A DNA stretch of 61,114 bases from an uncultured Burkholderiales bacterium (GTDB lineage: Bacteria > Pseudomonadota > Gammaproteobacteria > Burkholderiales > Burkholderiaceae_A): the NCBI GenBank assembly GCA_937864175.1, contig CALMJH010000074.1, forward strand, positions 1-61,114, in the 5' to 3' direction. Shown in pieces: positions 1-7,031 of this stretch. A program made the position numbers and the translations under genes. Position 1 is the first letter of the stretch. Every line of letters begins with the position of its first letter. The notes beneath the pieces were generated by a model. It was not told the origin of the DNA, did not search any database, and saw nothing but the letters and a program-made list of their open reading frames with translations.

Positions 1-204
1 GGCAGGCTTGGCTTTGGGCTGCACCTCTCCCCGCAGCTTGGCAATCGCCTTTTTGAGGGCGGCATCGGCCGGGCTGGCCTTGGCAGCCGCTGGCTTGGAC
101 GACTTGCCGACTGCTTTGGTGGGCTTCGCTGAGGCCTTGCTTGCTACGTGGGAGGCTGCTTTGGAGGCCACCTTGGTGGCTTTGGAGGGGGTCGCTTTGG
201 GCAT
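1..204 (-). CDS. rpoD: RNA polymerase sigma factor RpoD, N-terminal fragment
   Basis: Only the first 68 codons are present; the gene runs off the left edge. The ATG is at 204, and the visible part is a low-complexity Lys/Ala/Ser-rich tail followed by a short helical stretch (DAALKKAIAKLRGEV), as in the poorly conserved N-terminal extension of betaproteobacterial primary sigma factors. No conserved sigma region is inside the window, so the call rests mainly on position: the gene follows dnaG in the same direction, at the end of an rpsU-yqeY-dnaG run, where rpoD is expected. The product would be the housekeeping sigma subunit of RNA polymerase. A promoter-like sequence at 250-278 lies just upstream. 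A histone-like Lys/Ala-rich protein is the alternative, but is less likely here. Confidence 0.75.
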   Translation of the reverse strand, partial: MPKATPSKATKVASKAASHVASKASAKPTKAVGKSSKPAAAKASPADAALKKAIAKLRGEVQPKAKPA

Positions 205-249
205 AGGTCGTCCGGCTTAAATCTGGCTTGACAAAGAGTCGAACCTTTT

Positions 250-278
250 ATTTTAAGCGATTAGACCTGTTGCATCAA
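250..278 (-). promoter_or_regulatory. Predicted sigma-70 promoter for rpoD inside the dnaG 3' end
   Basis: On the minus strand a -35 hexamer TTGATG (278-273) and a -10 hexamer TAAAAT (255-250) are separated by exactly 17 bases. They match 4/6 and 5/6 of the sigma-70 consensus. Transcription would start near 243, about 40 bases before the rpoD ATG at 204. The promoter straddles the dnaG stop codon (261-263), which would let rpoD be expressed separately from the upstream operon, as is known for enterobacterial rpoD. Prediction by eye only. Confidence 0.45.
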
Positions 279-2171
279 CGATTGTTTCAATTCTGCGATT
301 TGGGCCTGCAGGTCGCGCAGTTCGGCCAGCCGCTGAGACTGTCCAGACCCAGACCCAAGCCCGGTGGGATCCTCGAGAGATTTGGCCAGGCTGCTGGCCC
401 TGGCCTGCAGCCCACGCAGCAGCAAACCAGTGACCGAACGGTCCCATTCCAACGAAATGGCTTCGGTCTGTTCGCTGGCCAGCAACTCATCGAGCGTGAC
501 CTCGGGGCGGGCATAGCGCTGAAACAGCGCGGCGGGGTGGCTATCCTGGCCCATCTGGCCTGCCTGGCCGGCCTGCGGCCCCAACGGCCCCGCGGCTGCT
601 AGCGCGGCCTCGTGGAGAGCGGCGAAGGACCGGCCGGACTGACCCCGGACCCAGTCGACCAGAGTCTGTTGCTCGGAAGACAGCATGGCCATGACCTCGG
701 GCTGAAGATCCGCTGCCCGCTGCGGCTGACGCACCAGAATCTGCAGCAGCCGGTCGGCCAGGGAAGGAATCGGCCGGCGAACCGGCCGGCGCTCCAGACG
801 CTCCCGCTGGCCAACGCCCGGCAGCGGCCCCGCCTCTCGACGGGCGGTGGCGCCTGGGTTTCGGGGGGTGGTCGCCCGGACCGTCAGGCCCAGGCCCGCC
901 AGATCTGTGTCCAGACGTTTTGCGCAGGCCTGACCGATCTGCAGTTGAAGCTCAGTGACGGGCATGAGGCCCAGAAGGCGCCGGGCCTCCACGCTTGCGG
1001 CCGCGCGGCCCTCTGGCGTTGCCAGGTCGTGGTCGGCCGTGGCCTGAGTCCAGAGAAAACTCGACAACGGAGGGGCGCTGGCCACGTGGTCGAGCAAGGC
1101 CTGAGCGCCTTGGGCCCGCACAAAGCTGTCGGGGTCGTGCTCGGCGGGCAGAAAGACAAATTTAAAGCCGGTCTTGGGCGTGGCAAAGGGCAAGGCGACC
1201 TCGAGGGCCTTGGCGGCGGCCCGCCGACCAGCCGCATCGCCGTCAAACATAAAGACGACCTGGTCTGCCATGCGAATCAGCAGGCGCAGGTGATGCTCGG
1301 TGGTCGCGGTGCCCAGGGTGGCGACCGCATGGCCCAGGCCGTGTTGGGCCAGGGCCACCACATCCATGTAGCCCTCGACCACCCAGACCTGACCGGCCTC
1401 TCGAATGGCCGTGCGGCCCTCGAAGAGTCCATAGAGGTTATGGCCCTTGGAAAAGAGTGGGGTCTCGGGCGAGTTGAGGTATTTGGGCTCGTCGGCCCCC
1501 ATGGTCCGCGCACCAAACCCCAAGACCTCGCCCCGGGCACTGAGGATGGGAAACATGAGGCGGTTGCGAAACCGGTCGTAACGCTTGGCCTTGCCGCCCT
1601 CGTCTTGGTTGGCGATGACCAGGCCCGCCTCCACCAGATCGGCCTGCTCGTAGTCTGCGAAGACCGACTGCAGTGGCTGCCAGCCCTCGGGGCTGTAGCC
1701 CAGGTGGTAGCGCTTGGCCACTTCGCCGCTAACCCCCCGCCCCTTGAGGTAATCGATAGCCAAAGGCGACTCCTTGAGCCGGCGCTGATAAAACTTGGCA
1801 GCCGCCAGGGTGCAGTCCAAAAGCCTGGTCCGCTGGTCTCGCTGGGCTGCCTGGGCGGCCTTGTCCTCGGGCCCCAGCTGGGTCTGCGGGACCTCGAGCC
1901 CCACCCGGCGGGCCAGGTCTTCGACCGCCTGAGGAAAGGACAGGCCCAGGTGCTCCATGAGAAAACCAACCGCAGTGCCATGGGCCCCGCAGCCAAAGCA
2001 GTGGTAGAACTGCTTGGTGGCGCTTACCGTAAACGAGGGGGACTTCTCGGTGTGAAAGGGGCAGAGACCGCTGTAGTTGATGCCGGCCTTCTTGAGTTGG
2101 ACATAGCTGCCCACCAATTCGACGATGTCGACCCTCTGCAAGAGGGTGTCAATGAAGGCCTGCGGAATCAT
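261..2171 (-). CDS. dnaG: DNA primase DnaG
   Basis: This 636-residue protein synthesises the RNA primers for DNA replication. An N-terminal CHC2 zinc finger is visible (C37, H40, C58, C61), followed by the RNA polymerase core and a TOPRIM domain with EGYMD (E266) and FDGD (D310, D312). The C-terminal part, which in the family binds DnaB helicase, is less conserved. The start is set at ATG 2171 (MIPQAFIDTLLQ), where the conserved family N-terminus begins; the frame stays open further upstream, but that stretch lies in the yqeY 3' end and is not primase-like. It sits between yqeY and rpoD in the classical macromolecular synthesis operon. Confidence 0.97.
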   Translation of the reverse strand: MIPQAFIDTLLQRVDIVELVGSYVQLKKAGINYSGLCPFHTEKSPSFTVSATKQFYHCFGCGAHGTAVGFLMEHLGLSFPQAVEDLARRVGLEVPQTQLGPEDKAAQAAQRDQRTRLLDCTLAAAKFYQRRLKESPLAIDYLKGRGVSGEVAKRYHLGYSPEGWQPLQSVFADYEQADLVEAGLVIANQDEGGKAKRYDRFRNRLMFPILSARGEVLGFGARTMGADEPKYLNSPETPLFSKGHNLYGLFEGRTAIREAGQVWVVEGYMDVVALAQHGLGHAVATLGTATTEHHLRLLIRMADQVVFMFDGDAAGRRAAAKALEVALPFATPKTGFKFVFLPAEHDPDSFVRAQGAQALLDHVASAPPLSSFLWTQATADHDLATPEGRAAASVEARRLLGLMPVTELQLQIGQACAKRLDTDLAGLGLTVRATTPRNPGATARREAGPLPGVGQRERLERRPVRRPIPSLADRLLQILVRQPQRAADLQPEVMAMLSSEQQTLVDWVRGQSGRSFAALHEAALAAAGPLGPQAGQAGQMGQDSHPAALFQRYARPEVTLDELLASEQTEAISLEWDRSVTGLLLRGLQARASSLAKSLEDPTGLGSGSGQSQRLAELRDLQAQIAELKQSLMQQV

Positions 2172-2208
2172 GGCCTGATTGTGGCACTGGAGCCGACCGG
2201 CCGGTCGA

Positions 2209-2664
2209 CTAAGAGAGTCTGTCTTTGATGAGGCGCGAGACCTGGCCCATGTCGGCCCGCCCCGCCAACTGAGGCTTGACCAGCCCCATGACCTTGCCCA
2301 TGGCTGCAGGCCCCGTAACACCCTGACCGGCTAGCTGTCCCACGGCCTGGTCAATGATGGCGGCAATCTCGGAGGCCGAGAGCTGGGCAGGCAAGTAGGC
2401 CGTCAGAATCTGGAGCTCAGCGGATTCTTTGTCCACCAGGTCTTGGCGGCCGCCGGCGGCAAACTGCTCAATGGCGTCTTTGCGCTGCTTGACCATTTTT
2501 TCGATGACCGCCACCACAGCGGCGTCATCGAGCTCGATGCGGTCGTCGACTTCTTTTTGTTTAATCGCCGCACTCACCAGCCGAAGGGTAGTGAGCTGCA
2601 GGGCGTCTTTGGCGCGCATGGCCGACTTGATGTCGTCGGCCAGCTGGAGTTTGATGCTGCTCAA
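2209..2664 (-). CDS. yqeY: GatB/YqeY domain protein
   Basis: This is a 151-residue YqeY-family protein, close to the usual length of about 150. It consists of a single helical domain related to the tail domain of the GatB amidotransferase subunit. Recognisable stretches are the N-terminal MRAKDALQLTTLRL and a C-terminal region with GPAAMGKVMGLVKPQLAGRAD. In the GatB family this domain contacts tRNA; the role of stand-alone YqeY is not settled. It lies 27 bases after rpsU and 37 bases before dnaG, a conserved position in many bacteria, so it is probably co-transcribed with them. Confidence 0.93.
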   Translation of the reverse strand: MSSIKLQLADDIKSAMRAKDALQLTTLRLVSAAIKQKEVDDRIELDDAAVVAVIEKMVKQRKDAIEQFAAGGRQDLVDKESAELQILTAYLPAQLSASEIAAIIDQAVGQLAGQGVTGPAAMGKVMGLVKPQLAGRADMGQVSRLIKDRLS

Positions 2665-2691
2665 GGGCTTGAGCGCAGGGGCGAGAGGGCC

Positions 2692-2904
2692 TTAGTACTT
2701 GCGAGCAGGCAGCATCTGGCTGCGAACACGCTTGTAATGACGCTTGACGGCAGCCGCTTTCTTGCGCTTGCGCTCGGCAGTGGGCTTCTCGTAGAACTCG
2801 CGAGCCCGCAGGTCGTTGAGCAGGCCAATCTTTTCGATGGTCCGCTTGAAGCGACGCATGGCGGCCTCGAAGGGCTCGTTTTCTTTAACGCGAACTAAAG
2901 GCAT
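2692..2904 (-). CDS. rpsU: 30S ribosomal protein S21
   Basis: This 70-residue, very basic protein begins [20 protein letters not shown], a textbook S21 sequence, and ends in a Lys/Arg-rich tail. S21 binds the small ribosomal subunit near the 3' end of 16S rRNA and helps translation initiation. The frame stays open far upstream into tsaD, but the conserved protein starts at ATG 2904. It is the first gene of the rpsU-yqeY-dnaG-rpoD operon and is divergent from tsaD, with only 42 bases between the two starts. Confidence 0.98.
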   Translation of the reverse strand: MPLVRVKENEPFEAAMRRFKRTIEKIGLLNDLRAREFYEKPTAERKRKKAAAVKRHYKRVRSQMLPARKY

Positions 2905-2943
2905 TGTGGGTATTCTTTCCAAATACTTTGCAAATAGCCGGAA

Positions 2944-2972
2944 ATTATGACCAGAGATCCCCAGTTTGGCAA
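2944..2972 (-). promoter_or_regulatory. Predicted sigma-70 promoter of the rpsU operon, overlapping the tsaD start
   Basis: On the minus strand a -35 hexamer TTGCCA (2972-2967) and a -10 hexamer CATAAT (2949-2944) are spaced exactly 17 bases apart; each matches 5/6 of consensus. Predicted initiation is near 2937, giving a leader of about 33 bases before the rpsU ATG at 2904. The -10 element contains the complement of the tsaD ATG (2947-2949), so the operon promoter lies on top of the tsaD start codon. Confidence 0.5.
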
Positions 2973-4089
2973 GCCTGTCCGCATTCTCGGCATCGAGACC
3001 TCCTGCGACGAGACCGGCCTGGCCCTGCTGGAGGTCAGCCCCCCGGGGCCGGAAGGCGGCTGGCCGGCGGCACGCATTCTGGGTCAGGCCCTTCACTCGC
3101 AGATTGACCTGCACCGCCTCTACGGCGGGGTGGTCCCCGAGCTCGCCTCCCGAGACCACCTGCTGCGGGCCCTTCCCTTGCTGAAGACCTGTCTTACAGA
3201 GGCCGACTGCGACCTGCAGGACCTCGACTGGATTGCCGTGACCGAGGGCCCGGGCCTGGCTGGCGCGCTGCTGGTGGGCGTAAGCCTGGCCCACGGCCTG
3301 GCTGCCGCTCTGAACAAGCCCCTGATGGGGCTTCACCACCTAGAGGGGCACCTACTCTCCCCCCTACTGGACCCTCACAGCTCGTCCCTGAGGTTCCCGT
3401 TTCTGGCCCTGCTGGTCTCGGGAGGGCACACCCAGATCCTGCAAGTCGACGGGGTGGGGCAATACCGTCTGTTGGGCGAGACCATTGACGATGCGGCCGG
3501 CGAGGCATTCGACAAATCGGCCCAGCTGCTGGGGCTTGGTTACCCCGGTGGACCGGCCATTGCGGACTGGGCGAGCAGAGGCCGGGCCGACCGATTCGAT
3601 TTTCCAAGGCCCTTGAAGCATCGGGCCAGCCTGGACTTTAGTTTTGCGGGGCTCAAGACCTCTGTGCTGACCCAAGTCCAAAAACTCTCGGCCGCATCGG
3701 GGCTGTCGAACCGGGGCGCAGACGCGACGGGCCGAGCCAGCCCCCTCAGCGACGAGGACCGGGCCGATGTGGCCGCAGGCGTTCAGGCCGCTATTGTCGA
3801 GGTGCTGGTGCACAAGTCCATGGCCGCCCTGGACCAGACGGGCCTGCGTCAGTTGGTGATCTCGGGCGGGGTCAGTGCCAACCAGGCGCTGCGTAGCGCA
3901 CTGCTCAAAGAGGCAGCCAGCCGGGGGGCCGAGGTCTTTTTCCCACCCCCGTCGCTCTGCACCGACAACGGCGTGATGATGGCCTGGGCAGCGGGTCTTC
4001 GGCTTTTCAGCCCTGAGACAACAGCCCCTCGCGCGGGGCGCATCGAGGCGCGGCCACGCTGGGATCTGGCGTCGCTAGCGGCCTTATAG
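2947..4089 (+). CDS. tsaD: tRNA N6-adenosine threonylcarbamoyltransferase TsaD
   Basis: TsaD transfers the threonylcarbamoyl group to A37 of ANN-reading tRNAs (t6A), working with TsaB and TsaE (TsaE is encoded at 7032). The 380-residue protein has the Kae1/TsaD signature GIETSCDET (15-23), the metal-binding HLEGH (H131, H135), LVSGGHTQI (157-165) and the C-terminal [11 protein letters not shown] motif. It is somewhat longer than the roughly 340-residue enterobacterial form because of insertions near residues 35-42 and in the 245-270 region. The divergent arrangement with rpsU is conserved across proteobacteria. Confidence 0.97.
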   Translation: MTRDPQFGKPVRILGIETSCDETGLALLEVSPPGPEGGWPAARILGQALHSQIDLHRLYGGVVPELASRDHLLRALPLLKTCLTEADCDLQDLDWIAVTEGPGLAGALLVGVSLAHGLAAALNKPLMGLHHLEGHLLSPLLDPHSSSLRFPFLALLVSGGHTQILQVDGVGQYRLLGETIDDAAGEAFDKSAQLLGLGYPGGPAIADWASRGRADRFDFPRPLKHRASLDFSFAGLKTSVLTQVQKLSAASGLSNRGADATGRASPLSDEDRADVAAGVQAAIVEVLVHKSMAALDQTGLRQLVISGGVSANQALRSALLKEAASRGAEVFFPPPSLCTDNGVMMAWAAGLRLFSPETTAPRAGRIEARPRWDLASLAAL

Positions 4090-4132
4090 GCGTTATCAGC
4101 GTTATCGGCCCTATCGGCGTACGGCGTATCGG
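4089..4132 (+). repeat. Short degenerate repeats after tsaD
   Basis: Immediately after the tsaD stop there are imperfect copies of a roughly ten-base motif built on GTTATC/CTATCGGC (for example GCGTTATCAG, GCGTTATCGG, CCCTATCGGC, GCGTATCGG). The copies are too short and irregular to assign to a known repeat family. They lie in one of the few real intergenic gaps (4090-4183), upstream of a possible terminator. Confidence 0.4.
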
Positions 4133-4176
4133 ACCAGCAGGCGGCAGGTCCGCGGGCTCCAGGACTGCTGGGCTGC

Positions 4177-4205
4177 AAGCCCCCTAGCGCTTGGGCTTTT
4201 TCTTA
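4177..4205 (+). terminator. Possible Rho-independent terminator of tsaD
   Basis: AAGCCC (4177-4182) and GGGCTT (4193-4198) can pair across a ten-base loop and are followed by TTTCTT on the plus strand. The hairpin overlaps the 3' end of the convergent plsY gene, where it encodes the Lys/Pro/Arg tail. The stem is short, so this is a modest call. Confidence 0.4.
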
Positions 4206-4870
4206 AAAGCCGCCTCACGGCCGCTGGCAAGGCCCCGAATGTTGCGGTGGTGACGAATCAGCAGAAAGACGCTCATCCAGAAGACTGCACGCCAGATCGG
4301 CTGCTGCCACCAGCTCACCGGGTCCACCAGGCCGTCAGCCATCCGCGGCAGCCCAAATTCCAGCCAGGCCACGTAGACGGGCGCCATGATGGCGGCCACG
4401 AGGGCCGAGAGCGAGGAGATCTTGGTGAGCCCGAAGACCACCAGCCAGGTGGAGAGCGTGGCCAGTCCCAAGACAGGCGAGAGGCCAAGCAAGACCCCAA
4501 GGGCGGTAGCCACGCCTTTGCCACCCCGAAAACGAAAAAAGACCGGAAAGAGATGGCCCAGAAAGACAGCCAAGCCCCCGGCCGCCAGCATCTGCTGGGC
4601 CTGCTGACTGCCAATGTCGAGTTGCAGGCCGTCGATGGTCCACCGAACAAACCAGACTGCCAGCCAGCCCTTGGCCGCATCGCCCAGCAGCGTGAGCAAG
4701 GCAGCCATCTTGTCGCCACTGCGCATGATGTTGGTGGCACCGGGATTGCCCGAGCCATAACTGCGTGGGTCAGCGAGTCCGCGGACTCTGCTCACCACAA
4801 TGGCAAACGAGACTGAGCCCAGGAGGTAGGCCAGCAAGACCACCAGCCAGAAAACAATCGTGAGATCCAT
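4184..4870 (-). CDS. plsY: Glycerol-3-phosphate acyltransferase PlsY
   Basis: PlsY is an inner-membrane enzyme that transfers an acyl group from acyl-phosphate to glycerol-3-phosphate, the first step of phospholipid synthesis. The 228-residue protein has several hydrophobic segments and the three family motifs: GSGNPGATN (39-47), FRFRGGKGVAT (112-122) and HHRNI (207-211). The start is ambiguous: ATG 4870 gives MDLTIVFW, while ATG 4879 adds three residues and shares a base with the xerD stop (TAATG), suggesting translational coupling. The C-terminus is strongly basic (FKKKPKR). It is the last gene of the minus-strand run queG-xerD-plsY. Confidence 0.95.
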   Translation of the reverse strand: MDLTIVFWLVVLLAYLLGSVSFAIVVSRVRGLADPRSYGSGNPGATNIMRSGDKMAALLTLLGDAAKGWLAVWFVRWTIDGLQLDIGSQQAQQMLAAGGLAVFLGHLFPVFFRFRGGKGVATALGVLLGLSPVLGLATLSTWLVVFGLTKISSLSALVAAIMAPVYVAWLEFGLPRMADGLVDPVSWWQQPIWRAVFWMSVFLLIRHHRNIRGLASGREAAFKKKPKR

Positions 4871-4878
4871 GGCCGGCA

Positions 4879-5799
4879 TTATGCGCGCGGATGGTGCTGG
4901 GCATGGATGCGCTTGAGACGGTCTCGAGCGACGTGTGTATAGACCTGAGTGGTGGAGATGTCCGCATGGCCCAGCAACATCTGAACAGCCCGCAGGTCGG
5001 CCCCATGGTTGAGTAGGTGAGTGGCAAAGGCATGGCGAAGGCCATGTGGCGAGAGCTTGAAATCAATGCCCGCCGTCTTGGCATAGCGGCCCACCAACTG
5101 CCAGAAATACTGGCGGGTCATGGCCCCACCGTGTTGACCCACAAAGACTGCATCGGCCAGGCGCCCCGACAAAATCAGGGGCCGAGCCGTCTGGAGATAG
5201 CGGGCTAGCCAGTGGCCCGCCTCTTCGCCATAGGGCACTAGCCGCTCTTTGTCGCCCTTGCCAGTCACCCGCACCAGGCCATCGCTCAGGCTGAGATTGA
5301 CCATGCGCAGGCCGATGAGCTCAGAGACGCGCAGGCCGCTGGCGTAGAGGAGTTCGAGCATGGTCTTGTCGCGCAGGCCCAAGGGGGTCTCCAGCTTGGG
5401 GGCGGCCAGCAAGGCCTCGACCTGAGTCTCACTGGGGGCCTTGGGAAAACGGGCAGGCGCCCGGGCCATCTTGAGTTGGGCACAGGGGTCATCAAGGCGT
5501 CGGCCCTGCCGAAGCAGCCAGCCGAAGTAACGCCGAAGTGTGGAGAGTTTGCGGTTGAGGCTGGTGGCCCGAACCTGCATCAGACGCTCGCTGACGTAGC
5601 GGCTCATCTCAAGGGCGGTCAGTCCAGCCAGGTCTTCTGAGGCGGGCCCCTGACCCTGGATCGTCAGGCGCCAGCGGGCCAGGTCTTTTAAGTCTCGGCC
5701 GTAGGCCTCACGGGTGTTGGCCGAGAGGCCCTCTTCCAGCCAGAGGGCCTGCTCAAAGGCCTGGATGAGTTCAAGGTCGCGGGGGCTGATGTCCGTCAT
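4879..5799 (-). CDS. xerD: Tyrosine recombinase XerD
   Basis: XerD acts with XerC at the dif site to resolve chromosome dimers at cell division. The 306-residue protein has an N-terminal core-binding domain (about 10-100) and a C-terminal catalytic domain with R157, K181 (GKGDKERL), H252 and R255 (PHGLRHAFATHLL), H278 (LLGHADI) and the nucleophile Y287 (VYTHV), so all catalytic residues are present. Start ATG 5799 overlaps the queG stop by four bases (ATGA). An open extension upstream lies inside queG and is not family-like. A housekeeping recombinase is favoured over a mobile-element integrase because of the length and the housekeeping neighbours. Confidence 0.95.
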   Translation of the reverse strand: MTDISPRDLELIQAFEQALWLEEGLSANTREAYGRDLKDLARWRLTIQGQGPASEDLAGLTALEMSRYVSERLMQVRATSLNRKLSTLRRYFGWLLRQGRRLDDPCAQLKMARAPARFPKAPSETQVEALLAAPKLETPLGLRDKTMLELLYASGLRVSELIGLRMVNLSLSDGLVRVTGKGDKERLVPYGEEAGHWLARYLQTARPLILSGRLADAVFVGQHGGAMTRQYFWQLVGRYAKTAGIDFKLSPHGLRHAFATHLLNHGADLRAVQMLLGHADISTTQVYTHVARDRLKRIHAQHHPRA

Positions 5800-6992
5800 G
5801 GCGAAGGCTGGCCCGACTCCTGGGCCAGGGCCCAGTCCAGGTGACGGCCCACCATGGCCGACTCGGCTGCCGAGAGCTCGGTCTCGGACGACAACTGAGT
5901 GCGGCGGTCTTGAAGTCGTTGGCGAATCAAGCTGGCCAGGTCGGGGGGTTGTTGAACCAGAGACCGCAGGCCATTGCCCGCCACCACCGCCAGGTTGCGC
6001 AGCCATCGGGCATAGCCAATGCGCAGAACGGCGCTGCCCTGAAAGACCCGCTGGAAGTCCGCATGCCGCCAGGTGAGTAAGTCAGCCACCGTAGTCTGGT
6101 CAAGGCCATGACGAATCTGAAAATCTGGATGGCTGGCCAGCTGGGCGTATTTGTTCCAGGGGCAGACACGCTGGCAGTCATCACAGCCATAGAGCCGGTT
6201 GCCCAGAAGGGGCCGAATGGACTCCTCGAGGTCACCCGAGTGCTCAATCGTGAGATAAGAGATGCAGCGCCTTGCGTCGAGCTCGTAGGGGCCAACAAAA
6301 GCCTTGGTGGGACAGGCAGTCAGGCAGGCCGTGCAGCTGCCGCAGTGATGAGCCGCCGGCGCTCGAGTAAGCGGCGTCAGGGCCTCGATGGGCAGGTCCG
6401 TGAGCAAGACCCCCAGAAAAAACATCGAGCCTTGCTCTCGGTTGAGCAGCAAGGTGTTTTTGCCACGCCAGCCCAGTCCGGCTGCCTGGGCCAGGCTCAC
6501 CTCAAGCACTGGAGCCGAGTCCACACAGGCCCGGTACCCAAAGGGCCCCAGGTGTTCGCCCACCGCCTCGCCCAGCCGGGCCAGGGCTGCGCGGACCACC
6601 TTGTGATAGTCGCGCCCTCGGGCATAGACCGAGACAACTGCCCGACCAGGGTCTGCCAGGGCGGCGGCCTCGTGTGCCTGCCAGTCCGACTGGGACAGGT
6701 AGTTCAGAGTCACCACCAGCGCCGTCTTCGCTCCGGGCAGCAGGCCCTGGGGCTGGGCCCGAAGGCTCAGGTGCCGCTGCAAGTACGTCATGTCTCCCGC
6801 ATAGCCCTTGTCGATCCAGGCCGCAAGCTGATGCGTTGAGTGGGCCAACAAATCCGGGTCGAGACTCACCGCAGCCAGGTCCGCGAACCCAAGTCCTCGA
6901 GCCACCTGCTGAAGCGAGGCCAGCAGGCCAGACGGTAACTCTGACGGCTGGGCCAGCGCTGATCGCTGGGCGAGCGACGCCGGCTGGGCCAT
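5796..6992 (-). CDS. queG: Epoxyqueuosine reductase QueG
   Basis: QueG reduces epoxyqueuosine to queuosine at the wobble position of His, Asp, Asn and Tyr tRNAs, the last step of the pathway, using cobalamin and two 4Fe-4S clusters. The 398-residue protein has the proposed catalytic Asp in VDSAPVLE (D158) and ferredoxin-like clusters C217/C220/C223/C227 and C270/C273/C277 (GCDDCQRVCPWN). Start ATG 6992 (MAQPASLAQ) is the first that does not run into the divergent tsaE gene. The 3' end overlaps xerD by four bases. Confidence 0.96.
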   Translation of the reverse strand: MAQPASLAQRSALAQPSELPSGLLASLQQVARGLGFADLAAVSLDPDLLAHSTHQLAAWIDKGYAGDMTYLQRHLSLRAQPQGLLPGAKTALVVTLNYLSQSDWQAHEAAALADPGRAVVSVYARGRDYHKVVRAALARLGEAVGEHLGPFGYRACVDSAPVLEVSLAQAAGLGWRGKNTLLLNREQGSMFFLGVLLTDLPIEALTPLTRAPAAHHCGSCTACLTACPTKAFVGPYELDARRCISYLTIEHSGDLEESIRPLLGNRLYGCDDCQRVCPWNKYAQLASHPDFQIRHGLDQTTVADLLTWRHADFQRVFQGSAVLRIGYARWLRNLAVVAGNGLRSLVQQPPDLASLIRQRLQDRRTQLSSETELSAAESAMVGRHLDWALAQESGQPSP

Positions 6993-7031
6993 GGAAGTCA
7001 CGGTAGGATGGGGATTCAGATCTGACACACC

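Noticed and set aside
612-2228. Long plus-strand open frame (538 codons) antisense to dnaG
   Set aside because: It mirrors dnaG codons in GC-rich DNA and shows no recognisable domain; dnaG has its full set of conserved motifs.
2692-3339. A 215-residue extended version of rpsU
   Set aside because: S21 is about 70 residues and the conserved sequence starts at ATG 2904; the rest is antisense to tsaD.
4879-5799. XerD as integrase of a mobile element
   Set aside because: Neighbours are housekeeping genes, the length is standard for XerD, and no attachment-site repeats or other mobile genes were seen.
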